A stretch of 64,000 bases of DNA, taken from SPDF01 sp963699825. Its GTDB lineage: Bacteria > Gemmatimonadota > Gemmatimonadetes > Gemmatimonadales > GWC2-71-9. Position numbers and translations under genes: made by a program. Location of the stretch: NCBI GenBank assembly GCA_963699825.1, contig CAVOVI010000001.1, positions 1-64,000 of the forward strand, written 5' to 3'. The notes beneath the pieces were generated by a model. That model was not told where the DNA came from. It did not search any database and worked only from the letters and a program-made list of their open reading frames with translations. Below, one piece after another: positions 19,777 to 27,681 of the stretch. Positions within the stretch are counted from its first letter, which is position 1. Each line of letters starts with the position of its first letter.

Positions 19777-19866
19777 TGGAACTTTTTGATTTCAGGTCGG
19801 CGGTGGTGCGGTTCGATGGTATCGCCAATACCGGCCGGGAGAAATCGAAAACGGAAGATATCAATA

Positions 19867-19928
19867 AGGGCCGGATACGAACATCCGGCCCTCGGGATCG
19901 ACAGGGGCCGGATGTTCGCATCCGGCCC
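19867..19928 (-). terminator. two tandem near-identical hairpins after rlpA
   Basis: Hairpin 1 is a perfect 10-bp stem (19867-19876 with 19883-19892, 6-nt loop). Hairpin 2 is a perfect 10-bp stem (19905-19914 with 19919-19928) capped by TTCG. Both share the core GGGCCGGAT/ATCCGGCCC. They lie 35-95 nt beyond the rlpA stop. In the leftward direction hairpin 1 is followed by TTATTGATATC, so it can act as the rlpA terminator. Confidence 0.75.
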
Positions 19929-19961
19929 TGGCATTTTCCTGTTCTCGCCAAACCGTGGCTA

Positions 19962-20494
19962 TCAGAGGATCTCGACGCGCACCGGCACGACGCCGGCGCT
20001 CGGTCATGCCGACAACCTGGGCGGCGCGCTTCGAAAGGTCGATGATGCGGCCGCGTATGTAGGGTCCGCGGTCGTTGATGCGCACGACAACCGAACGGCC
20101 GTTGCGCAGGTTGGTGACGCGAACGCGGGTGCCGAACGGCAGGCGTCTTGTGGGCTGCTGTCAGGGCGTTCGGATTGAACCAGCCACCGGAGGCAACACG
20201 CTGCGGCTGCCAGTAGTAGGAGGCGAGACCACTCAGTGAACCGCCGCGGGAAGCGCGAGCGGCTGCGAGTGGTGCGGGAGCTCGTGGAGGTCGTCTTGCG
20301 GTTGTTGCGGGCGCGACGAGCGGAGCGCGATTTGTTGGAGCTGCTGCGTTCCTTGATAGCGCCTTCCGGTGCAACCGTGACCGGGGTCGAAAAGTCGCCG
20401 TAGATGTTGCTCTTCCAGCTTGCATGGGCGCTGCTGCCCAATCCGGCAACCAAGCGCGATGACCGCTGCCGCGGCCAGAACTAAATACTCTCAT
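19962..20494 (-). CDS. rlpA: RlpA-like septal ring lytic transglycosylase (frameshifted)
   Basis: ATG 20494 opens a protein of about 177 residues when read across at least three frame breaks (near 20,465, 20,150 and 19,990). It has a signal peptide (VAGLGSSAHA), a Ser/Arg-rich linker and a double-psi beta-barrel: ASYYWQPQRVASGGWFNP, KTLPFGTRVRVTN in the shifted frame, INDRGPYIRGRIIDLS and a C-terminal AGVVPVRVEIL. RlpA cleaves naked glycan strands at the septum in some bacteria. The motif asparagine/aspartate pair of the barrel (INDRGPY) is present. The long S/R-rich linker is unusual but overlaps a shifted stretch, so its true content is uncertain. Confidence 0.75.
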
Positions 20495-20938
20495 GTGACA
20501 CCTCTTCTGGGGTCGAGCGGTCGGCAATGGCATAACCGGTCCATGCCTGCCTGCCGATCCTGATGCCGGCATAAGTGCAGACAAGAGAACACAACAAATC
20601 GTCAGAACTCATTGTGCGATTTTAAGTTTCCGACCGCATCGTGTGGCGTTCGGACTGACGGCGGGGGAAACACCACAGGCCATAGCCGGGCACGTCAAGT
20701 GCAGCGGGCAATCGGATAGCAATCGTGCGGTCTTCAGATGAATTTGCAGCATGGGGTCTGACAATCGAAGACTGGGGTGCGTGCACGATGTTTCGTAATG
20801 CGCGAACAATCGTGCGGGTGCGACAACGATGTCGCAGTCATCAGGGCCTGGGCTGCAGGCAGCCTGGACGATGCCGGCGTTGGATGCTAGCGGTGCCGAC
20901 TGGCAGTTATGCGGCTGCCGAGTAGGCAGTGCTGCGCC
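20495..20938. other. intergenic stretch between rlpA and the SDR gene
   Basis: About 445 nt upstream of rlpA. It should hold the rlpA promoter, but no boxes are clear. Short open frames lack motif support. I see no RNA gene. Confidence 0.4.
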
Positions 20939-21720
20939 TCAGAGCGTGCCGGGGAAACTGCCGCCGTCGAGGACGATGTTCTGGCCGGTGATGTAGCCGC
21001 CGTACTGGGAGCACAGGAACGCGGCCATGGCGCCGAACTCCTCGGCGGTGCCAAAGCGCTTGGCCGGCACGTCCTGCATGCGTTCGCGGTGGACTTCGTC
21101 GAACGAGCGGCCCGATGCTTCGCGCCATCCTGGTCGACGTGCCGCGCAGGCGGTCGGTATCGAACGGGCCGGGCAGCAGGCCATTGATCGTGACGTTGCG
21201 GGCGGCGGACTTGCGCGCGAGCACGGCGACGGCGCCGGTCAGACCGGCGCGTGCGCCGTTGGAGAGTTCGAGTTGGGCGATCGGGATTTTACCGAATAGC
21301 TGGTGATGTTGACGATGCGCCCGAAGCCGCGGTCCATCATGCCGTAGACGGTTGCGTGGATGAGCGCGATCGGCGTGATCATGTTGCCTTCGACGGCGGT
21401 GCGCCAGTCGTCGAGCGTGAAATCCTTGAAGTCGCCGGGAGGCGGGCCGCCGGCATTGTTGATCAGGATGTCGGGTTCGGGGCAGGCCGCGAGGACTGCC
21501 GCGCGACCGGCATCCGATGGTGATGTCACAGGCGATGGCCTTGACGTTGACGCCGCTGGCGGCGCGGATCGCGTCGGCAGTCGCCTCGAGGGTCTCCTTG
21601 GTGCGCGCGCAGATCGTGAGATCGACGCCGGCTTCGGCGAGCTTTTCAGCACAGCCGCGGCCGAGCCCCTTCGATGCCGCGCAGACGATCGCCGTGCGGC
21701 CTTTCAATACCGAGATCCAT
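20939..21720 (-). CDS. divergent short-chain dehydrogenase/reductase (frameshifted)
   Basis: ATG 21720 follows GGAGG by 8 nt and starts MDLGI, continuing across a shift as KGRTAIVCAASKGLGRGCAE, the SDR nucleotide-binding TGxxxGxG variant (about residues 7-24). NNAGGPPPGDF and IVNITSYSVK follow, then a C-terminal FLCSQYGGYITGQNIVLDGG. Frame breaks fall near 21,705, 21,515, 21,290 and 21,110. The catalytic YxxxK is absent: the aligned positions read S-N-G-A-R (LELSNGARAGL, near 21,255), in an unbroken frame. The fold and NAD(P) site are therefore kept but the standard acid/base pair is not. The substrate is unknown. Confidence 0.75.
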
Positions 21721-21977
21721 GTGATGTCCTCCGATGATTTCTGTCGTGTTTATGCATTGATGCACAGCCATACGTCATTTGGCCGGGAGGATTGGTATCG
21801 TCGATTGCCGAGGGGCGATCAGGCGGTAGTGCCGGTAGCTAGCAACAGTGCGACTGAATGCTTGCGACTCGTCAAATGGCTGTTTCGCAACAGTCGTGCG
21901 GGATTGCCAGTATTAACAATTGTTTACTTGGCGTGACTGCTTTATGTGTAAACTTATCCTCAGGTTCAATGAAACGG

Positions 21978-21990
21978 AAGGAGGTGATCC
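21978..21990 (+). promoter_or_regulatory. perfect 13-nt Shine-Dalgarno sequence
   Basis: AAGGAGGTGATCC is the full complement of the 3' end of bacterial 16S rRNA (GGATCACCTCCTT). The core GGAGG ends 7 nt before the ATG at 21992. A second tiny frame, ATG 21969 to TGA at 22013 (14 codons), runs straight through it. Confidence 0.7.
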
Positions 21991-21991
21991 A

Positions 21992-22069
21992 ATGTCGAGT
22001 GAGATCAGGCTGATGGTTAAGCTATGGTTCGTCGAACGGTCGTTGGAGCAGCCTCCGCGGGTCGGTTGA
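21992..22069 (+). CDS. candidate 25-aa small protein with its own terminator
   Basis: The ATG at 21992 sits at ideal spacing behind a perfect anti-16S match and encodes 25 residues (begins MSSEIRLMVKLWFVERS, ends PPRVG). A strong intrinsic terminator follows 57 nt after the stop, and an AT-rich stretch (21,905-21,960) lies upstream, so a short transcript of roughly 200 nt is implied. No family is recognised. The peptide is amphipathic, not clearly membrane-spanning. It could instead be the leader of a regulatory RNA. Confidence 0.5.
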   Translation: MSSEIRLMVKLWFVERSLEQPPRVG

Positions 22070-22125
22070 TGAAGCAGCGCCGGGGAGATCCTGGCAGCAT
22101 AGCCATCAGTTGACGTTTTCTCACG

Positions 22126-22159
22126 GGGCCACCCTTAGCGGGTGGCCCTTTGTGTTTTT
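22126..22159 (+). terminator. intrinsic terminator after the 25-codon ORF
   Basis: Perfect 9-bp stem GGGCCACCC/GGGTGGCCC (22126-22134 with 22140-22148), 5-nt loop TTAGC, then TTTGTGTTTTT. It isolates the small transcription unit from the Cys-rich gene at 22300. Confidence 0.88.
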
Positions 22160-22299
22160 GGGCAGTGTTTTGCTTCGCCTGTATTTGGTGCATCAGAAAA
22201 ATGTCTGGCGCCGCAATTTGATTTTTCGTCAAGGTATCTGATGACGTGAAGCGCGCGAGATTGCAGGAACATCTCTCGTTATTCATTGAGGAGGAGCCC

Positions 22300-22617
22300 G
22301 TGTATCGCCAATTTTCCAAAACCGTCATGGCGGTTGCTGCCTTGGTGCCGGCGTTCGCCGGGGCCAGCGAAGCGCGCATCCGTTGCAACGGGCCTTATCA
22401 GGTCGTGCGTGGGCAGGGCGAAATCGCGACACCCTATTGCCAGGACGAGTATCTGGCGCGGATTGCGCGCAGCTATGGGATTCGCGTTTCGGGCTCGGCG
22501 ATACGGCACAGCCCGAGCCGGAAAGAAGAGGTTTGCCGGGCAATCGGTCACGACAGCCGCATCTATGAGCTGTGCCTCCAGTATCGCGATGACGGTTGCC
22601 GAGGCAGGCGGTGCTGA
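22300..22617 (+). CDS. small secreted cysteine-rich protein conserved in Hyphomicrobiales
   Basis: A GTG at 22300 behind GAGGAG gives 105 residues. A signal peptide (about 1-24, TVMAVAALVPAFAGASEA) precedes a mature domain with IRCNGPYQVVRGQG, TPYCQDEYLARIARSYG and KEEVCRAIGHDSRIYELC. I recall this pattern from conserved hypothetical periplasmic proteins of Rhizobium-like bacteria, with cysteines likely paired in disulfides. Function unknown. The alternative start ATG 22246 would place 18 charged residues before the signal peptide. The C-terminus (GCRGRRC) is basic. Confidence 0.7.
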   Translation: MYRQFSKTVMAVAALVPAFAGASEARIRCNGPYQVVRGQGEIATPYCQDEYLARIARSYGIRVSGSAIRHSPSRKEEVCRAIGHDSRIYELCLQYRDDGCRGRRC

Positions 22618-22647
22618 TGCTATCCCGGTCGGGCGCTGATAATCTGC

Positions 22648-24205
22648 TCAGGCGGCCTGTTTGACCTTGCGGGCGTTGCGGACCCAGGCGTGAATCTTTT
22701 CGAGATCAGGCGGCTGGCCGTCACGAAGGACGCTTTGGCCGGCCGAGGTCTGGGCATAACGCAGTATCGCGGCCATGGCCTCGCCGGGATCAGCGTCGGC
22801 GATCGCATCGATTGATGTCAGGCCGGCGCCGACCAGAAGTTGCGCATGGCCGCCGCGAATGCCGGGCAGCGTGCAGACCAGGCGCGCCTGATGTTGCCAT
22901 TCGATAATGGTTTTGGGTGTGATGTGGCGCGTGGCGAGGGCGGCGGCAGTTGCATCTGGGTCAGCATCGAGGAATTGCTGAACCGTTCGCATGCCGATCG
23001 TTTCAAAGCGGCGGCCGTCTTCGGGCCAATCGATGGCGCGGCTTCAAGATCATCGGAAGGTGAAAGGTTAAGGCGCGGCGCGCGGACGGAAATCATCCGT
23101 GAGCGGCCCGGCTGTTGGCGCGTGCTCGCGAAGCCGGTCTCGCAGGCGTGCCAGGGGCGCGGCGGCGGGACCATCGGAACGGGCGGTGGCGGATGCTATT
23201 ACTGGAACTGAAGCGGGCGCAGCGGCGACGGGTGCAGGCGCCATTGCCGGGGCAGCGTTACCGGCGTTGCCGGTTTGTCGAACACCGGCGAGCGAGCAGA
23301 GCTTGCGCTTGTCAGGTTCAGGCTTGCCGGAGACGCGGCTTGCGATGCGGCCGATGCGAGCGTAGGGATCTGACCCTGCGGAAGAGGTGAACTTAAGCGG
23401 CGGTCGCGACGCTGGCGGTCAATCGCTCATTGCGTTCGCCGAGGACCTCACGCTCGTAGATTTCGCGGACCTGGCGGTCGTCGTCGCGGAGTGTCGCCTC
23501 GACCGAACCTGTTGACTGAAGTTCGTCGTACATCGCTTCGACCTGGCGGCGGTCGGCGGCATCTTCCATTTTGCGGGTCAACCATTTGAGCGGGATCTTG
23601 AGGGAGGCAACGAAGGTTGCGGCGGTGAGGCGACCTTCCGGCGGCGTGACGCCGGCTTCTTCGAAGGCACGGTCCAAAAGGGCTGCGTGACCGGCTGCGG
23701 CGTAGGCGAGGAGTTCAGCGATCAACTGACGGCAGATCTCGTCGAGGCCCTCGGGCGGCTCGACGACGCCGCGGTCGAAGTTGTAGTGCGCGATCAGTCG
23801 TTCGTAGTGCGCGTTCGATGTCTCAGCGCCGGCGATGACGTGATCCTTGATCCAGGCGGTGTCGCTGCCGAGGTCGAATGTCGGTGGCGGGGTGCGGCGT
23901 TGCGCGCCATGAGAGCGTCGTATGACTTCGAAATGCTCCACTCGACGGCGCGGTGGATGTCGTTTTCAGCCGTCGATTGGGCAGTATGGAAGGGGTGGAT
24001 GGGGTCCGTGTAGTAGTGGCTCATGATGCCGGCGGCGTAGACCGCCTCGTGCCAGGAACCGGTCAGCGCGCGACGAGCACGCGGTACCAGCTTTCGACCT
24101 TTTCCGGCGCGCCGCCCCAGAAGTTGTCGCGGACGTGCAGGACGTGGTTCTTGAAGAGCAAGGCACGGATTGACTGCAGCCATGATGCGCCACTCGTCAT
24201 CAGGG
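22648..24205 (-). CDS. zinc-dependent phospholipase C-like protein fused to DUF4332, 5' end lost at the junction
   Basis: Reading leftward, the visible N-terminal part (TSGASWLQSIRALLFKNHVLHVRDNFW, then SHYYTDPIHPFHTAQS and EWSISKSYDAL) matches the zinc-dependent phospholipase C / S1-P1 nuclease-like fold, with several His/Asp ligands. An intact 180-residue helical section follows (23393-23941). Across a one-base shift comes KFTSSAGSDPYARIGRI, a Pro/Ala linker and a DUF4332 domain with two helix-hairpin-helix units (APSIGPKTAAALKRIG and LPGIRGGHAQLLVGAG). Frame breaks lie near 24,070, 23,900, 23,393 and 23,000. The signal peptide and first zinc ligands are missing because the sequence changes origin at about 24,205. 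Confidence 0.65.
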
Positions 24206-24209
24206 TTTC

Positions 24210-25603
24210 CATTGTTGAGGTGGCACCTGGTGCAATTGCAGCAGCTCGCAGGAAAATCCTGTTTCTTTGGCAAGTTCAGAGAACTTTGGAACTGCAGTTG
24301 GTCGAGATGATGTGTGAGTTGCAAAGAGCAACATGAACATTCACAAGAATGCTGTTGAGTTTCACCTGCATCACCTTCAGGAAGGTGAGACTGAAGCTCA
24401 GAATCAAGAACTTCTTCAGAAACTGCATGGATTTCAGCATTGTGTGCTTCAGTGCTGTCGTTCTTTTCAGCTTTCTGCTTGGCCTCTTGAGCCTTCTTGC
24501 AAGCCCATCCTTTGGGATTCTTGGGATTGGCACAGCACTCCTTCCAGGTGTGCTTCAAATGAGGGTGTTCAGGACACTGTTTGTCCGGATCTTGGTCCAT
24601 TTTGTCAGGGTTGGCAGTGCCCTTGTCACCATCCTTGCGACGAAAGTGACGGAACTGTTTGTTGTGATTGCCATTGCTTGCATCAGCGGAGGTGCGAGTG
24701 CACTTCTGCTTGTGATGATTAAGCTCTTCATGACTCATTGGAGTCAGTTTTGCGCTCGCGGAAACATTCCACGAGTTGAGCTCCGGAGGAGGTGTGAACC
24801 TCGCCACGAGCTTCGCTGCACTTGGTGCGCCAAGTTAAAGGGAAAGAGTCATGGAGACTCTGCTTTTCCTGGGCATCTGCGAGGTTGGGATGTTCATCCT
24901 CACCTTCAAACCAGTCAGCCCAATTTTGCATCTCATGGAAGCAATCAGCCCATGGCTGAACATTAACAAGACGGGGTTCGTGAGCTGAACGCAGCTGATC
25001 CAGAACAGCTTTGCGTGACTTCAAGGTGCAGCACTTAGCAATGAATGCCTTCAGCGAAGTCGCAAAATTGCTGCATGTCGAGCGCAGTTCCTTCTGGAAT
25101 GGCGTCACAGACATCGTTCCACGTTGTCTTGAGGACACTGCTGAGTGTGCGATGGAAAGCATCGAAAACGACATCTTCGTTGTGCAGAACCAGATCTTCA
25201 ACTTTGGAGCAGAAGGAGGTCACATGGGACAGGAGATTATTCGGATCGGTGGCGGAAAGTGTCTTGATGCAGATGGCACATTTCCCATGGTCACCGTTGG
25301 GACCTTTGTCTTCAATGGAGAGCTTCACAAGATCTTGTTCGCGATCCACAGCAATCCAAGGAATGAATTCCATGGTGTCCTTGTTGTTGTTCATGATGAA
25401 CATTCTCTTTTCTGAATTCAGAGTGAGTAGGTTTGAGCGACAAATCAATATTGTGATGCAGAAGCGGTGTCATCTGTGACATGAGACCTCTTAACTTGAC
25501 AAGCTTCTCATTTTGATGCTTCTCATTGCTTGACATCAGGCTTCTGGTTCACTCGTGCTTGACAACCAGTGACACAATGCTGATGCACATGCTGACGTAA
25601 GAA
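24210..25603 (-). mobile_element. foreign low-GC segment resembling an algal Ty1/Copia retrotransposon
   Basis: Hand counts of sampled lines give about 45-47 % G+C against more than 60 % on both sides. Coding sense lies on the minus strand and looks like the Gag end of a Copia-type LTR element (see the 24215-25536 entry). No LTR, protease, integrase or reverse transcriptase is visible; the segment is only about 1.4 kb and both edges are abrupt. I infer a eukaryotic (diatom-like) fragment joined by assembly or library chimerism, not an insertion into a bacterial chromosome, because the two bacterial flanks do not belong to one gene. Confidence 0.6.
24215..25536 (-). pseudogene. Gag-like polyprotein with zinc knuckle (frameshifted, partial)
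   Basis: Three minus-strand frames join end to end: MSSNEKHQNEKLVKLRGLM from 25536; then about 25,440-25,040 (DREQDLVKLSIED, DVVFDAFHRTLSSVLKTTW, DMQQFCDFAEG); then about 25,040-24,730 (LVNVQPWADCFHEMQNWADW, SLHDSFPLTWRTK); then 24,738 to the junction (SHEELNHHKQK, FRHFRRKDGD). Near the end is CPEHPHLKHTWKEC, which keeps the spacing of a retroviral CCHC knuckle (C-x2-C-x4-H-x4-C) with the second Cys as His, followed by NPKNPKGWACKKAQEAK. Gag proteins of diatom Copia elements have this order. The frame after the knuckle runs into bacterial sequence, which is an artefact of the junction. Confidence 0.5.
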
Positions 25604-25604
25604 T

Positions 25605-25816
25605 AGGTCACCGGCCCCGGCCGCGCGGAGTGGCGTCTCGACGCCTTCCAGGTGCGCGACTTCGACTTTCCCCGAGAGATGGTGCCGCGCATCGTCGGCC
25701 TTCTGGCCGGCGACAAGCGGGACAGCGTCCTCTCGATCGCGATACCGGCGGGGATCGGTCGGGTGCGGGTGCATCCGAACGGCGTGACGTTGTATCCTTC
25801 GAGTCGACAACCATGA
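25605..25816 (+). CDS. C-terminal fragment of a conserved hypothetical protein (5' end lost)
   Basis: From the right-hand junction the frame reads TGPGRAEWRLDAFQVRDFDF, then MVPRIVGLLAGDKRDSVLSI and a beta-rich C-terminus ending GVTLYPSSRQP. Its TGA (25814-25816) overlaps the ATG of the response regulator by four bases, the usual sign of an operon. The fold cannot be named. Everything upstream of this tail is missing, which supports a sequence break at about 25,600. Confidence 0.55.
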
Positions 25817-27201
25817 CCGCGCATCGAATTCTCGTTATCGACGACGAAGCAGGCGTCCGCGACGCCCTGAAGCAGGTCCTGGCCTACGAGGGACATGACG
25901 TCCGCGTGGCCGGCTCCGGCGGCGAAGGGCTCACGCTCTATCCGGAGTTCCGTCCCCACCTCGTCTTTCTCGACGTCAAGATGGCCGGGCTGGACGGGCT
26001 GGACACGCTCTCCCGCCTTCGCGAACTCGACCCGACCGCCACCGTGGTGATGATTTCCGGGCACGGCACCATCGCCACGGCGGTGGAGGCCACCCAGCGG
26101 GGCGCGTTCGATTTCCTCGAGAAGCCGCTCGACAGCGACCGGCTGCTGGTCACGGTGCGGAACGCGCTGAACCAGGTGGTGCTGACGCAACGAGAACCAG
26201 CGGTTCAAGAAGGCGGTGGACGAGGCCCACGCCATGGTCGGGACCAGCCCCGCGCTGCGCGCGGTGCGGGCACTGATCGACAAGGTGGGTCCGACGCCGG
26301 CCCGGGTGCTGATCACCGGCGAGAACGGCAGCGGCAAGGAGCTGGTGGCCCGTGCCATCCATGCGGCGAGTCCGCGGAGGCAGGGGCCGTTCATCGAGGT
26401 CAACTGCGCCGCGATTCCGAGCGAGTTGATCGAGAGCGAACTCTTCGGACACATGAAGGGGTCATTCACCGGCGCGTTTGCCGATCGATCGGGGAAGTTC
26501 GAACTGGCCGACGGGGGGACGCTGTTCCTCGACGAGATCGGGGACCTCTCGCTGTCGGCGCAGGCCAAGATGCTTCGCGCGCTGCAGGAGGGAGAAATCA
26601 CCCGCGTGGGCGGCACCAAGTCACTCCGCGTCGATGTGCGGGTCCTGGCGGCTACCAACAAGGATCTCGAGGCCGAAATCGCGGCTGGCCGGTTTCGTGA
26701 GGACCTGCTGTACCGCCTCAATGTCGTCCCCATCGTCGTGCCGCCCCTGCGGGAGCGCGCCGCCGACATCCCGGAACTGGTGGCCCACTTCGCCTCCGCC
26801 ATCGCCGCCGCGGCCGGAGTGCCCGCGCGCCTCTTCGACGCCTCGGCGGTGGAACGCCTGCAGCGCCGGGCCTGGCCGGGCAACGTGCGCGAGTTGCGGA
26901 ACGCCGTCGAGCGGCTGATGATCCTTGCATCGGGGAAGTCGGTGACCGCCGCCGACGTTGATCGGATCCTCGCCGGCAGCGGCGGACGCGGGCGTCCACC
27001 GTGGCCGCCGGCGGGACGGACAATCCCTTTTCGGCGCCTACCTTCGAGGCGTTCAAGATGGAAGCCGAGCGGGTGTTCCTGGAGGGGAAGCTGCGGCAGC
27101 ATGACTGGAATGTTTCCGAGACGGCCCGGGCGCTCGACATGCCCCGGTCGAATCTCTACAAGAAGATCGAGCGATACGGCCTGACGCGGGAGTCCTCGTG
27201 A
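25813..27201 (+). CDS. NtrC-family sigma-54-dependent response regulator (two frameshifts)
   Basis: Residues 1-120 are a receiver domain with D10/D11, phospho-acceptor D54 (VFLDVKMAG) and the lysine in EKPLD. A AAA+ domain follows: Walker A GENGSGKE, the sigma-54 contact loop GSFTGAFA, Walker B GGTLFLDEIG and sensor region FREDLLYRLNVVPI. The C-terminus is a Fis-type helix-turn-helix (NVSETARALDMPRSNLYKKI). It activates sigma-54 promoters after phosphorylation by a histidine kinase, which is not in the window. Frame breaks lie near 26,191 and 26,995. The start overlaps the upstream gene by ATGA, and the stop overlaps the next gene's GTG. Confidence 0.9.
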
Positions 27202-27647
27202 GCGACCAACCCCGGGACTGGGACAAGGAACTGGCCGCCATCGACAAGGTGATGGCGAAGACCGCGGCCTCGCCGGCACCGCCCTCGGCCCCGGCGCAGC
27301 GGGGCGGGGGAGGAGGCGTTCACGCCCCCGTGGGTGGCGGGGCGGTGGGCAAGCGTGCCGCCCTGACCACCTGGATCCGCGCCGGGCTCGGCCTCCTGCT
27401 GACCGCCGCGGTCCTGCAGTGGCCGTATGCGCATCGGTGCGGCCTCGGCCTGATGCTGTACCTCGGCGCCGCGACGATGGTGGTCATCGCGGGCAGCTGG
27501 ACCATGATCATCAGCTGGAAGCGCCGGCAGGGATGGGCCCACCTCGCCGGACTCGGCGTCTTCCTCGGCGGGCTCGCTCTCGTGGCCAGCGTCCTGCTGC
27601 CGCGACTGGGCTACGTTGCGACTGCGCTCCCCTGGATGTGTGAGTAG
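27198..27647 (+). CDS. small multi-pass membrane protein of unknown function
   Basis: The GTG at 27198 overlaps the regulator's TGA. The 149-residue protein has a charged N-terminus, a Gly/Pro linker (about 25-50) and three predicted transmembrane helices (about 57-75, 82-103 and 112-135). No motif is recognised. Tight coupling to the NtrC-type regulator suggests they are co-expressed, but no direct role can be inferred. Confidence 0.6.
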   Translation: MSDQPRDWDKELAAIDKVMAKTAASPAPPSAPAQRGGGGGVHAPVGGGAVGKRAALTTWIRAGLGLLLTAAVLQWPYAHRCGLGLMLYLGAATMVVIAGSWTMIISWKRRQGWAHLAGLGVFLGGLALVASVLLPRLGYVATALPWMCE

Positions 27648-27681
27648 CAGCAATCTCCATTCACTCTGAACTTTCGAAAGC

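Noticed and set aside
23794..24807. A natural fusion of Gag-like and phospholipase-like sequence
   Set aside because: The 337-codon frame crosses the junction, but on the bacterial side it is in the wrong frame for about 100 nt before the enzyme resumes, and composition changes abruptly. It is a chimera artefact.
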